A DNA stretch of 64,000 nucleotides from Macrobrachium rosenbergii (taxonomy: Eukaryota > Arthropoda > Malacostraca > Decapoda > Palaemonidae), in assembly GCF_040412425.1 (NCBI RefSeq), contig NC_089794.1, positions 12,748,603 through 12,812,602 on the forward strand, read 5' to 3'. Positions 1 through 11,525 of this stretch are shown piece by piece; the stretch's first letter is position 1, and each line of letters opens with the position of its first letter. Below the pieces are notes generated by a model, which saw only the letters and a list, made by a program, of their open reading frames with translations, made no database searches and was not told the DNA's origin. Made by a program: the position numbers and the translations under genes.

Positions 1-1002
1 CTTGGCAAACCTGCTAAGACCATATCTCTGTAATCACCTGTTTCCCACCACGTGGCATTGGAATGTTTGAGGCCTTGTCAGAATTCTTAATGACCACCTA
101 CTAAGATGTGGGGAGGCTGGGGGCTTTCCACTTTAACAGTAGGTATCCAAATAATTAATTTTATCATGAAAATGTTCATTATTTGGAATGAATCTTACCT
201 ACTGTTAAAGTTAGCTGACTACCACAGTGAATGAGGATGATGGGCTAGTGCAGCCAGAGAAACAATGTTCAGGCAAGCAAACTAAAAGCTTTAATGAGGG
301 GGAAAAAGCTTCTCAACATTCCTGCCTGTTGCGTGATCCTTACTGGCAAGTACTGTAGCTACACGCTGGAACTACAACAGGGTGTAAGACCCTCGTAGCG
401 AGACTTGTCAGAGGATCCTCACAGGGAAAAAGGACTCTATCTCATCGAGTACTAGTGACTCCTGTGTCTGAGTCAAAAGCCCATAACTGGCAGTCCAAAA
501 CTAAAGACAACTACCACCTTCATACATGAAAATGTGCCTGTTTACCAATGTGTACCTTCATGCTCCCAAAATTCAATTAGTGTTAAGTGTCATACTGAAT
601 GCTGGTACTAAAATGTTGAAAAACAAACAGCAGTCAAGACAGTTACTGTAAATAAGTCAACAATCTGAATCATTGGTTATTTTTATATATCTGCTGTGAA
701 GTGCAGAACTACATACATAGGAACACTGAATTTAAAGGTGTAGCAGTAAGGTACACCAAGGTACACCTATAATATACCAACCTCTATACTGTAATCATTA
801 CTCCATTTTTCTTGTTAAATCATATGATATACAGGATGAATGTATAAGTTCTTGTTAACACTATCACCTGGTCAATACTGAAGTTTAAAAATAAAAGAAA
901 TTATGGATACTTAATTGACTAATATTCAATTTGATAGATGAAATATATGTAAACAGAATCTGTTGGACCAAAAGACTGTAACAGTATATGGCTGGTGAAA
1001 AC
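1..1002. other. Unassigned AT-rich DNA
   Basis: I see no supported gene, RNA gene or recognisable repeat here. It is AT-rich flanking DNA to the left of the DIRS-A terminal repeat. Short open frames occur but none shows a domain or splice context. Confidence 0.5.
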
Positions 1003-1254
1003 CAAAAATGACATTTTTATGATAAAATAAAGTTTTATATATATTTTACAAGTAATTACTGTACATAGCTCTGAGCTTCCTACCGACAGCAGCCTAAAAA
1101 ATTCAAAATTTGTGGTAGCGTTAGCATTTGTTTTGGTGTAAGTACATGCCCTCCCACTTACAGGGACTGGGAGGAAGAACTTAGCAGAGAGCTTCAATTC
1201 GTTTGCGCCCTTATGTCCATGCGAGTGGAGGAGGGAGGGCTCCAATTTTGTAAT
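1003..1254 (-). repeat. DIRS-A terminal inverted repeat, left (outer part)
   Basis: The reverse complement of this stretch matches the DIRS-A right end (about 13900-14120) and the 3' ends of DIRS-B (38346-38640) and DIRS-C (46060-46340). It is cut at 1254 by gypsy-1. The inner remainder resumes after 6239. Confidence 0.85.
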
Positions 1255-1660
1255 TGTAAAGTCATCTGTAAAGTCATTGGTAGAGTCTCTGCTGGGCAAG
1301 TTTTCTGTGGAGACGTCCCATTTTCTTTGCCTCTACAATTAGTCACGCCTAACATGCCAGGTCACGTAAATTCAATCATTTAAACTATGTATATATTTGT
1401 TTACCTGTTATCAATTGTGTATCATATGTTTCTTCTTTCACAGGCATCAAGATTGTATCCAATTTCACTTCTGTCTATTTTCACATAGTAAAGTGTACTC
1501 AATCGCTGTATTTATTGTTACTTATTATCAACCTCAGGTCACTGAGGCTCCCATTGTATTCCGTGGCTCGACGCCAATCTGCCGCTATATAAACCGCCTG
1601 GATCATGAATAAATTAGCACTTCTCTTTTACCTGCTCGTTTTTTTTTTGCACCTCTTAAA
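1255..1660 (+). repeat. gypsy-1 5' LTR
   Basis: Direct repeat of 5843-6235, starting TGTAAAGTC and ending CACCTCTTAAA. It differs from the 3' copy by a 12-bp insertion (attggtagagtc type, near 1280) and scattered substitutions. A TATA-like ctatataaac lies at about 1584-1593. Confidence 0.92.
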
Positions 1661-1661
1661 G

Positions 1662-1677
1662 TGGTGACCCCGGAGTG
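1662..1677 (+). other. gypsy-1 primer binding site (tRNA-Trp-like)
   Basis: TGGTGACCCCGGAGTG begins one base after the LTR. Its first 11 bases match the complement of the tRNA-Trp 3' end (TGGTGACCCCGACGTG). CsRn1-clade elements are known to use this primer. The downstream mismatches suggest decay. Confidence 0.7.
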
Positions 1678-1828
1678 GTTCCCGAAGCCATTAGCGGACC
1701 CATACGGCGACTCAGTCTTGGCTTCGGGAACTTACTCACGCCCTTAGCGAACTAATTACAGCACTGAACCAGCGTTTGGGCATGCTGACACTCGTCGGCA
1801 AAATCACCAGCGTCATTAGCTGACTCGC

Positions 1829-2790
1829 ATGGCGCGCTTCCAAGTGCGTTTTGACGCGAGTACAATACTCCAGTTAAGAGGGCAAAGAGTGAGCATGGAC
1901 GCGGGCATCCCTTCCCTCGTTCAGTTAACCACTAACCTCACGGATTCGGTTGCCTACCTCCCTCCCATATCATCAGCGCCCGTCCCCCGCGCCGAGGCTC
2001 TCACTCTCCTCCGCACCCCTGCCCGCGCCCCTCACTCTCCCCTGCCCAGCGCCCTGCCCGGCAGGACAATCACGGGTCGCCCTGTCCATAAAACTGCCGC
2101 CGTTCATGCAGGGGAACCCATCGGCATGGCTGTACAGGGTCAAGAGACAGTTCAGGCTGGCGGAACTCAACGACAAGGTGCTGCAGGCAGACACAGTACT
2201 CAACGCCCTGCCAGAGGAAACCTACAGAAAGCTCGTCCCGTGGGTGTCCGCCACACGCCCCCTCACCTACCACCTCCTGAAGAAGTCCCTACTCGAGGCA
2301 TGCTCCCTGTCGGTCGCCGACCAGGCTGCCTGCGCCCTCGACCTCACCATCAGCCCGTGGCAGGATCAAAGCATCATGGAGTCATGGGGCATGATTCAAG
2401 ACCTCCTCACCCTCCCAGACACCAACGGCACTGGAAAACAGAACGAAATAAGCCTGTCATGGGAGCTCCTCCTTCGTCAGCTCCTCCCGGGGGTCCGGAC
2501 ACAAATCCCTGAGCCCTACGCCATGCCCCTCGATGGCCTGATCCGCACGGCGCAGAACCTGACTGACTCCATGAGGGCAACGAAGCGGGTACCAGCACCC
2601 GCACTACCAGTCAGCACCATCTAGCAGGAGGGAGGCACAGAGCAGGAGGTCAACGTCGTCACCAGGAGGCGCCCAGCGCCTCACAACAGGTGGAATTCTC
2701 CAGGGCTTTGCCACTACCACAGGTGGTTTGGCAAGGACGCCCGGAACTGCCTGCCGCCCTGTTCATTGCCCGTTCAAAAAAACGGGAGAG
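1829..2790 (+). pseudogene. gag: gypsy-1 gag, frameshifted and stopped
   Basis: Gag would coat the element's RNA and form the particle. The N-terminus reads from ATG 1829 or ATG 1895 and shifts frame around 2040-2090 into the frame containing the capsid-like segment (KLPPFMQGNPSAWLYRVKRQ, about 2088-2147). That block, hydrophobic-PPF followed by an aromatic WLY core, is typical of arthropod CsRn1-type Gag. An in-frame TAG at 2622-2624 ends translation before the nucleic-acid-binding motif. The motif still lies in the same frame at 2709-2762 (C-x2-H-x9-C-x3-C, beginning CHYH and ending LPPC). So at least one frameshift and one nonsense change separate it from an intact gag. Confidence 0.8.
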
Positions 2791-5640
2791 GCGGCGGCCA
2801 GCAGGACAGGCCGCCATGGCAGCAAAAGAACCCAGGGGCCCAGAACCAGTAGGCTTCTACATCCACGACACCGTCTCCGGCAGGATGATGCTGGTCGACA
2901 CGGTGGCCATTAGATCAATCTTCCCGGCATCCAGAGAGGACCTCAAGCGAGAACCGGACCCGGCTGCCAACGGGTCCCCCATCCTCTCCTACGGCACCAA
3001 GCCCCTGTCGATCTCCATCCTTGGCTGTTGGCAACGGGACCCAAGGTGCCCACCATCTGCTCCGCCGCCCCCACCAGTACTCACAGCTGCTGACGGAGTT
3101 CCCGGACATTTTCAGGCCCGAACTCCGCCAAATCCCCGGGGCCCCAGCCAAACATGGCATCTACCATCACATAAAGACAAAGGGGACCCCTGCACACGCG
3201 AGGTTCCAAAGGCTTCCCCCGCAGGGCGCCTTCAGGAGGCCAAGAACGCATTCGCCGAAATGGAACGGATGGGAATCTGCAAGGCCTCCAGCCCGTGGGC
3301 TTCCCCCCTCCACATGGTGCAGAAACCGGACGGCTCCTGGAGACCCTGCGGCGACTACAGGCGGCTTAACCTCGCAACGGAACGTGACCATTGCCCCCTG
3401 CCAAACATGCAGGACCTTACGGCTTCCTTCCACGGGGCCAGAATATTCACTAAGCTGGATCTCTTGAAATCCTATTTTCAGGTACCAGTCGTGCCAGAGG
3501 ACATACCAAAGACCGCCATCATCATGCCTTTCAGGTCCTACGTGTTCGCCTTCTCCACCTTCGGCCTGAGGAACGCCGGGGCGACTTTCCAGCGGCTCAT
3601 GGACAGCATCCTGGGGGACCTGAAGTTCTGCCTCTGCTACGTAGATGATATCCTTATATTTTCCAGGTCCCACAGTGAGCACCAGAAACACATCCGGGCA
3701 GTCCTGCAGTGCCTACAGGAGAACGGCCTCGCTGTCGCATTTCAACAAGTGCACCTTCGGCGTCCAAGAGGCCGATTTCCTGGACCACGAGGTATCCCAG
3801 GAGGGTGTCCGCCCACTCACATCCAAAGTCGCAGCTGTCACCAGGTTCCCCAGCCCCACTTCCGTCAAGGCCGTCCAAGAATTCCTCAGGATGGTGAACT
3901 ACTACAGGAGGTTCATCCCCAGGGTCGTGCACACCACGGCTCCCCTGACGGAAACTCTGAAAGGCCAACCAAAGTCCTTGTTGTGGGGACCCAGCCAGCA
4001 GCAGGCCTTCTCCCTGATGAAGGCCGCCCTCGCCGAGGCAACCGCCTTGGCCCACCAGGATCCCAATGCCCCCCCTCCAGCTGACGACGGACGCCAGCAA
4101 CGTCGCCTGTGGTGCTGTCTTGGAGCAGGTCATCGGCAGCGACGCCCAGCCCATCGCCTTCTTCAGCAAGAAGTTCAACCCTGCAGTGGCCCGCTACAGC
4201 ACCTTCGACAGGGAACTCTGCGCAGTGGACCGTGCAGTCCGTCACTTCAAGTTCCTCCTGGAGGGCACACCCTTCACAATTTACACGGACCACCAGCCGC
4301 TGGTACACACCTTCACCAAGCAGGGGGATGCATGGTCTTCCAGGCAGCAACGGCATCTCTCGGCCATCGCCGAGTTCACCTGCTCCATCAAGTACCTCCC
4401 TGACAGGAAGAACCCTGTGGCAGGCGCCCTCTCCAGAGTCGAGCTAAACGCGGTGCAGCTCGGGATCAAGTACGAAGATCTCGCCAGGGAACAGGCCGCC
4501 GACCCAGAGACCCCAGCCTACCGCACCGCCATCACGTCCCTGAAGTGGCAGGACGTGCCCCTCACCCCCGGGGGCCCAAGTCTCCTCTGCGACGTCAGTA
4601 CAGGCCAGCCCCGCCCCCGGGTGCCAGCCTCCCGCCGCTGCCAGGTATTCAATGTCATCCCCGGCCTCTCACACCCCTCCGGCAGGACGACGGCCAAACT
4701 GCTGTTAGGGAAATTGGTCTGGCACGGAATGCAGAAGGACGCGAGGACCTGGGCAAGGCAGTGCCTGCAGTGCCAAACCAGCAAGGTGGGACGTCACACT
4801 GAGTCCGGAGTAGGCAAGTTCCCGCAGCCAGAGCGACGCTTCGGCCACATTCACATCGACGTCGTCGGGCCCCTTCCCCCATCAGGTGGGTCCAGATACC
4901 TCCTGACGGTGGTAGACTGCTCAACGTGGTGGCCCGAAGCCACGCCAATGCAAGAAGCCACCACCAGCGCATGTGCCAAGGCCCTCCTCTCGCAGTTGGG
5001 TCAGCCGCTTCGGCGTCCCAGACCACATCACAACCGACAGGGGTCCCGCCTTCCTGTCCGAATTGTGGTCCGCCCTGGCTCGGCTGCTGGGGACAACGCA
5101 TCACACCACCACGGCCTACAACCCAGAGGCCAATGGCTTGGTCGAGCGGTTTCACAGGTCCCTGAAGGCGTCCCTTATGGCCCGCTGCACCACTGAGGAC
5201 TGGAAGCACCAGCTGCCGTGGGTCCTCCTTGGGTTGAGAACAGCCCCCAGGGCCGACGGTGCCCTGTACGCGGCTGAGAAAACCTACAGCGAGTCCTCGT
5301 GGTCCCGGGCGAGCTTGTGAGAGAGGATCGCCACAACCCATCGGTCCAGAGGCTTCGTGACATAGTCGGCAAGTTCGCCCCCTGCAGGCGGACATACACA
5401 GACAAGTCGGCCACCTTCATGCCGCCCAGGCTGGCCTCCACCACCCAGGTCTTCGTCAGGGATGACGCCGTCCACCCGCCCCTGACCAGGCCCTACAGGG
5501 GACCCTTCCACGTGCTGGAGCAGAACAATAAGGCGTTCCTGTTGGCACTTCACGGGAGGAACGATTGGGTGTCAATAGACCAGGTCAAGCCCACCCTCCT
5601 TAAGGAGGACACAGATGTCACTGCATCGCACCCTCCGCCT
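2790..5640 (+). pseudogene. pol: gypsy-1 pol: protease, RT, RNase H, integrase, multiply frameshifted
   Basis: Domain order is protease, reverse transcriptase, RNase H, integrase. The protease remnant (about 2850-3000) reads LVDTVAIRS where the family has D-T-G, so its active-site glycine is replaced. RT (about 3080-3930) shows PDGSWRPCGDYRRLN, FTKLDL and the YVDD catalytic box (about 3637-3648). RNase H starts near 4072 (LTTDASNVACGAVLEQ). Integrase has the H-H-C-C zinc-binding region (about 4668-4785, ending CLQCQ), then HIDVVGP, TDRGPAF and YNPEANGLVERFHR, giving the D,D,E triad, and a C-terminal tail to about 5620. The frame changes at about 3020, 3225, 3745, 4070, 4990 and 5300, so no polyprotein could be made without several repairs. 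Confidence 0.88.
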
Positions 5641-5825
5641 GGTCAGCCTTCGCCGCAGCCGGCCCCTTGTAAGGGGTGGACAATCGGCCGCCCTCGAAAA
5701 AGCCCACCCACACCCGCAGTCAGGCACCCCCACACAAAGGGCGTTTCCCCGCTGTCCTCATGCAGCCGTGGCACCCTTCAGCGCCCCCAGCAGATACACC
5801 GACTAATCAGACATCACCCACATCT

Positions 5826-5838
5826 TGGGGGGGGGGAG
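5826..5838 (+). other. gypsy-1 polypurine tract
   Basis: A run of ten or more G followed by AG lies just upstream of the 3' LTR start (TGTAAAG at 5843). This is the expected plus-strand primer position. Confidence 0.75.
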
Positions 5839-5842
5839 TATT

Positions 5843-6235
5843 TGTAAAGTCATCTGTAAAGTCTCTGCTGGGCAAGTTTTCTGTGGAGACGTCCCATTTT
5901 CTTTGCCTCTACAATTAGTCATGCCTAACGTGCCAGGTCACGTAAATTCAATCATTTAAACTATGTATATATTTGTTTACCTGTTATCAATTGTGTATTG
6001 CATGTTTCTTCTTTCACAGGCATCAAGATTGTATCCAATTTCACTTCTGTCTACTTTCACATAGTAAAGTGTACTCGATCACTGTATTTATTGTTATTTA
6101 TTATCGACCTCAAGTCACAGAGGCTCCCATTGTATTCCGCAGCTCGACGCCAGTCTGCCGCTATATAAACTGCCTGGATCATGAATAAATTAGCAGTTCT
6201 CTTTTACCTGCTCATTTTTTTTTGCACCTCTTAAA
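5843..6235 (+). repeat. gypsy-1 3' LTR
   Basis: Second copy of the LTR, 393 bp, followed by the TAAT target duplication at 6236-6239 and by the remainder of the DIRS-A terminal repeat. Confidence 0.92.
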
Positions 6236-6239
6236 TAAT

Positions 6240-6616
6240 TACTCGTAAGTATATGTAAAACTTTATTTTTTCATAAAAATGTCATTTTCATAAAAGTGAC
6301 TTATCAAGTAATTACATAGCTGATTCCACATCGAAAGGTGGGATCCATGGTCATATTCTACACCAAAACATTAATCAAGGTAGTAATGTCTTTGAACAGT
6401 TGCTAGCATTAAGACAATGCTTGTTGTTTCCTTACCTGGCAAGAGAGCAACTGCAGATGGTTACTGCCTCTGGTTGATGCTCCTCTCGAGCTGTAGTGGG
6501 CATGGCTGTATAGCCCAGAGTTGTCCCTACATAAGTGGGAACTTTGCAGCAAGGGAAGTGCACCCGTGGCTAGCAAAGTTAAAGAGATGCCCTTGCCCTA
6601 GGCGCAAACCAGAATA
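6240..6616 (-). repeat. DIRS-A inner terminal region and 3' untranslated part
   Basis: The reverse complement matches the DIRS-B stretch 38035-38345 and the DIRS-C stretch 45810-46070: an AGGTAAGGAAACAACAAGC-type block followed by the palindromic arm (ctatgtaattacttg). Confidence 0.8.
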
Positions 6617-8430
6617 CAGTAAAACCCCCGTACTCACGGGGATGTGTGCCCCCCCCGGCGAATAGCTAGAACCAGCGAGTACTTAAAACTCTTCTAAAAA
6701 CACTTGGAACTGCCTATTTTGATAGTTAAAATGCACAAAAAAAAAAATGCTTATAAAGGTATTATTCTACTTATGATGGGGTTAGGTTCCAGAAAACCCA
6801 TCGTTTGTTGGAAAAAACATATCTTGAATACTGTATAGCCTAGCCTACACTAGGGTATTCAGTACCATGTACACATATATGGTAGCCTACCCTACACTAT
6901 AAAGTATGCTCTATACATACACAGTATAGTAATTATTAATATCAGCTAATTCTGGAGGTTCATGCAGAGTGACTTATGATAATTCAATACAAAGAGAAAT
7001 TGAATAACAAACAAGAATTAGCTTAACCTACACTATGGTATATCGTATACATATACGGTAGCGTAGCCTACATTATACTGTACTCTATAGTCATATATTG
7101 TATTATACAATCATCAACATGACAAATATGCATCTTCTCCATGGATCTTTCAAAATGTTATGCCCCAATTCACTGTATCCAATAATATTGTATATATTCA
7201 TATATTGCTTTTGTATTATAAATTGTGATCATAGCGATCAATATTTTGGTTTGGAAATCGCTTGCGCAGTGTTTATTTCACTGTGTTTAACTCATTTCAG
7301 AGCACTTTTCTTGCTTCTAGTTAGCTCAAATGAATCTCTAGATACTTTATTTATATGGGGTAAGGTTATTTTTCGTTACATTGTAGGAAGTGTTTTTAAG
7401 TTGAAATGTAACTTAAATACGTCTTGTTGTGAAATTAATTTAGCTATTTTTTTTCGTTAAGAGGTGACGTTGGCCGATTGGGGGTTTGTTTTATGTAAAA
7501 AAAATCAAGATTCCGTTCGCTATTTTCACCTGATTTCATCATAATACGAGCTTTACATATTTATCGTTTATCGGCATAAAAATAGCAGTAATGTGTTCTT
7601 TCATGCCCAGTAGTCTTGATTAAAATACTTTCACTCCAATTTTAATTACAGTCCAGTTTCATCCATGTTGCTGATGCACGATAATTTATAGTCATTAGCA
7701 GCTTGAACATTGTTTTCTCAGCTTCAGCTACAACTTGCAGCTTAAATTTAGCAGTATATTTCCTTGCTGATCTTTTATCCATACCAAATGAGGGTATAAT
7801 GTAAAAATATATCAGCCCTATTCTACTTAACCTACGGTGATTGTGTATTGCCGTACGATGGTTGAAATACAAGCAAAAGGGCTGTTGTTATCCAATTCGG
7901 TGATAAACAAAACAATAGTTTCTCGGTCGGTTGTTTATGGCTGCACGCACTTACGCAAGAGTATAACGTTACTAACAATACTTTTATCATTCTCTGTTAC
8001 TTTTTTAACTAGAAGATGGGATAAAGAGTTGGAGGAAAAGAAGCTGGTCTATAGTAATTTAGTCTCTCTCACTGCCTGATTGTACGCTGCCTGCGCCAAC
8101 GCAAAATTTAAAAATATTTTATAAAAATATTGTCGAATCGGTATTAATTGCTTACCCCATTGCAAAATCGAATTATCGTAAGGTGAAATATAACAACTCG
8201 AGCACTACCTGAGTATTTTAATAATTTTTATAAAAAAAATGCATTTAGTCATGAAAACGAAATGAAAATACAGTAATTAGTGAATATTTCTCAGTGAAAA
8301 GTACCATGAATGGACGGATTTTCAGCGAATAATGCATATATATATGTTCCATAGAGAAATCCGCGAATAGGTGAGTCCGCGAATAGGTGAGTCCGCGAAT
8401 CGTGAGACCACGAATACGGAGGGTTTACCG
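6617..8430. mobile_element. pogo/Tigger-like DNA transposon relic
   Basis: The terminal inverted repeats are CAGTAAAACCCCCGTA (6617-6632) and TACGGAGGGTTTACCG (8415-8430). They are flanked by TA on both sides (6615-6616, 8431-8432), the target duplication of Tc1/mariner/pogo elements. The flanking sequence rejoins into the DIRS 3' region known from the other copies. Inside on the minus strand is a transposase N-terminal helix-turn-helix remnant. The rest (AT-rich, many stops) shows no DDE domain I can read, so the element looks internally decayed. Confidence 0.75.
7714..7782 (-). pseudogene. pogo-family transposase N-terminal fragment
   Basis: From ATG at 7782 the minus strand reads MDKRSARKYTAKFKLQVVAE followed by AEK. 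This resembles the start of pogo/Tigger/CENP-B-like transposases, whose N-terminal HTH typically has an Arg-rich lead, a K/R-x-Y-T-x-x-F-K-L core and an acidic helix. The similarity stops within about 25 residues; the following residues do not continue the family pattern. The protein is not functional. Confidence 0.55.
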
Positions 8431-8584
8431 TAAACCAACAATGCTGTTACCTACACTGTTATAAAAACCACCACCCAAACCACTAAAAACTGGCAGGCAC
8501 TCCAGGTACTACATAACCCCCAGGCTTCCCATAAACTCAACACCTTGCACCAAGGCAAGGGACAGTAGAGGGACAGAAGGCCCC

Positions 8585-9690
8585 CTATGTTTCCTCTCCC
8601 AACACCATGCCAGCCATGGATAAAGGTCCCAATGTACTGCAATTTTCAAAAATAGTTTCCATGTCCCTGAAATAATGTGCAGCAAAGACTGACTTGCATC
8701 TCCAAAAGGATGGCTGAAGGATACCCTAAAGAGATATATTACGTCTGAATGCAAGAGAGGTAGCAATGGCCCTGACCTTGTGGGTTTTTGCTTTAAAGAT
8801 CGGCAAGACGTCCTCTTTAATCTGGGGGTGATAATCTGAAATCAAGCATCTCAAAAAGAAGGAAAGAGCATTCTTGGAAAGAGGACAAGAAGGGTTCCTG
8901 AGGGAGCACCAGATGTTGTTCGAAGACCCCCCTGATCTCCATTCTTTGAAGATAATACCTAGGGGCTCTTACAGGGCAGAGAAGCCTCTCCTCTTCTTCT
9001 GGCCCGAGGCTGTCCATCAAATATTTAATGGTGAACGAACAGGGCCAAGGATTAGAAGGGTCCTCATTTTTGGCAAGGAGCTCAAGAGAGAAGGAGAAAA
9101 CTGCGTCTCCTCATGAAAAGCCAACCCTCTTATCGACTGTTTGCAGCTCACTTATACATTCGGCGGTAGCCAAATCCTTAAGGAGGAGGGTTTTCTTGAT
9201 CAGGTTCCTTAGAGAGACAGAGCAAAGCGGTTTGTAAGAGGGACCTGAGAACCATTTCAAAATGACGTCTAAATTCCAGGAGACAACACCTGACTTCACT
9301 TGCTTGACGGAATTGAAAGACTTCATTAGGTCACCTAGGTCTTGGTCAGAGGACAGATCTAGATCTCTATGTTTAAACACCGACCTGAGCACAGACCTAT
9401 ACCCCTTGATAGTGAAGGTCGAAAGCTTCCTGGAGGTCCTCAGGTAGAGCAAGAAGTCGGCTAGCTGACTTATAGATGTCTCAGAAGAAGAGACGTTATG
9501 GCGGCTGCACCATCATCTGAAAACTGTCCACTTGGACTGGTAGAGCTTGCTAGAAGAAGGTCTGCATCCAGCAATAACTTCTGCAGCCTGTCTCAAAAAC
9601 CTCTTCACTCTGACGGGGTGCCTGACAGTCTGAAGCCTGTCAGGGCCAGAGTGGACAACCTTGGTGATATCTGAGGAAGTGGGGCTGTCT
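8585..9690 (-). pseudogene. DIRS-A tyrosine recombinase
   Basis: This protein would integrate the circular DNA form of the element by tyrosine-recombinase chemistry. Reading right to left, fragments cover the N-terminal SAM-like helices (SISQLADFLLYLRTSRKLS region, about 9390-9500), the TIKGYRSVLRSVFKHRDLDL block (about 9355-9415), a catalytic-Arg region (altered here to ATAECISELQ) and a C-terminal FAAHYFRD block (about 8655-8680) that keeps the presumed nucleophilic Tyr. Stops and shifts, including a TAG near 8712, and the loss of Arg in the ATAKRISE-type motif present in DIRS-C (44100-44125) make it inactive. The frame ends at 8585-8587. Confidence 0.75.
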
Positions 9691-11500
9691 GTGCAGCGAC
9701 TGCTTTTGTGGTAGGAGCCTGGGGAAGTCCACTAACAGTCGCAGCAGGTCTGAGAACCATTCCATCCTTGGCCAAAATGGAGCAACTAGGGTCATCAAAA
9801 CATCTTGGTGGGATGCAAACTTGTTGATCACCTCTCTGATCATACCGAAGGGAGGGAAGGCATATGCATTGAGAACCTGTCCAATCCAGAAGCATGGTGT
9901 CCATTGCCCATGTGAGAGGGTCCAGGACTGGGGAACAGAAGCAAGGAAAATGGTGGTTCCTCGATGTCGCAAACAGGTCTTTGGCTGGCATGCCCAACAA
10001 CCTCCATAGATCCTTGCAAACTAGAGGATCCAAGGTCCACTCCGTCGGAAGCACCTGTTTCAGATGACTCAACTCGTCTGCTAAGACATTCAGCCTTCCA
10101 TGGATAAAACGAGTCACAATTGACACCTGGTTCTGTTCTACCCAGAGAAGGAGCTCTTTCACCAACTCATAAAGGGAGAAAGAGTGGGTGCCCCCTTGCT
10201 TTCGTACATATGAAAGAGCTGTCGTGTTATTGGCACTGACTGTTACTGTTCTGCCACGAACTAGGGCTGAGAAGGACTGGAGACCCGAGTAAATGGCCTT
10301 CAGCTCCTTTACATTGATGTGGGAGTTTCTCAGATCTTCTGACCACATTCCAGACACTTTCTGACTCCCGAGACGAGGCCCCCAACCTAGATCTGAGGTG
10401 TCGGAGGGAAAGTCTAAGTAGGGGCTCAATGGAAGAAGAGACTTCCCCTCCCAAAGTCTTTCTTTGCATAGCCACCATCAAAGATCCTGCTTGATCTCTG
10501 ACGTGATCGGGAAGACAAAGGAGTCCGGCTGGGTCTTCCTGCTCCACTTCACTTTTAGAAAGAATGGCAGCGGCCTCATGTATAACCTGCCCAACCTCAT
10601 GAACTGTTCCACTGAGGCGAGAGTCCCCAAGAGACTCATCCATTGCACCGCTGAGCAAGATTGGAGAGATAGGAACTTTCGGACGGTTTGAAGGCAGGAG
10701 ACGACTCTTCTGGGGGAAAGAGAAGCCCAAAAAGTCTGTGAGTCTAGAATCATCCCCAAATAGGGAATTTCCTGTGTTGGAATCTTCTGTGATTTCTGGT
10801 TGTTGTTTAAAATGCCTAACTCCTGTGTCAGGTGACGAGTTTTCGTTAAGTCCTCTGCGCACTTTTCTCTCGATGGAGACCTGAGAAACCACTCCTCCAA
10901 ATACAGGCATGTATTTATGCCAAGAAGATGAAGCCATCTGCTGAGAGGAGCGAGAATCTGAGTGAAAACTTGCGGGGCCGTGGGCAGGCTGAAGCACAAG
11001 ACCCGAAATTGGGGAATCCTGCCCTGGAAGACGAACCATAGGAACTTTCTGGAGTCTAGATGCATGGGAACATGAAAATATGCATCCTGCATGTCCAGGG
11101 TGACCATCCAGTCCCCCTGATGGATAGATGACATGACTGAGTGGTTCATTTCCATGTGAAATTTTGTTTTCAAAACGAACTGATTCAGGGCGCTGATATC
11201 CAGGACGGGCCCCCAGACCCCCGATGATTTGGGGACTACAAAAAGTCAGTTGTAAAACCCTTCTGAATCATAATTCTTGACCACCTCTACTTCTCCCTTG
11301 TGTAGAAGTGATTCGACTTCCAGGGAAAGGGCTGAAAACTTCTCAGAGTCTGCCAAGTAAACTGACAAGACAATTGGCGACTAGGCTAAAAGGGGCCTCT
11401 CCTTGAAAGGAGTGGCGTAGCCTTCTCTCAATACCTTGACTACCCATGGTTCCGCACCTCTGCGGCTCCATTCCTTCCAAAAGAGGCGCAGTCTTGCTCC
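9605..11500 (-). pseudogene. DIRS-A reverse transcriptase and RNase H
   Basis: The RT part (about 11260-10478) reads GPVLDISALNQFVLKTKFHM, then DWMVTLDMQDAYFHVPMH and RKFLWFVFQG, typical of DIRS RT fingers and palm. The catalytic box, normally YLDDW in DIRS elements, reads YLEEW (about 10895-10909), so both aspartates have changed. The RNase H part (about 10429-9605) has LDFPSDTSDLGWGPRLG, ELKAIYSGLQSF and NTTALSYVRKQGGTHSFSLY. Frame changes occur around 10480-10430. It lies between Gag and the recombinase as in other DIRS elements. Confidence 0.78.
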
Positions 11501-11525
11501 TACAGGGGCGTGAAGGACTAAGTTC

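Larger units (their letters stand above)
1255..6235 (+). mobile_element. gypsy-1: CsRn1-type Ty3/gypsy LTR retrotransposon, degraded
   Basis: A 4.98-kb element with two LTRs (1255-1660, 5843-6235), a primer site just inside the left LTR, gag, protease-RT-RNase H-integrase pol, and a G-rich polypurine tract before the right LTR. It is flanked by TAAT at 1251-1254 and 6236-6239, and the joined flanks restore the DIRS terminal repeat seen in DIRS-B and DIRS-C. Two features place it in the CsRn1 clade: a C-x2-H-x9-C-x3-C Gag motif in place of CCHC, and a tRNA-Trp-like primer site. The internal region is much more GC-rich than its surroundings (41 of 60 bases at 2041-2100). Frameshifts and stops make it non-functional. 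Confidence 0.9.
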
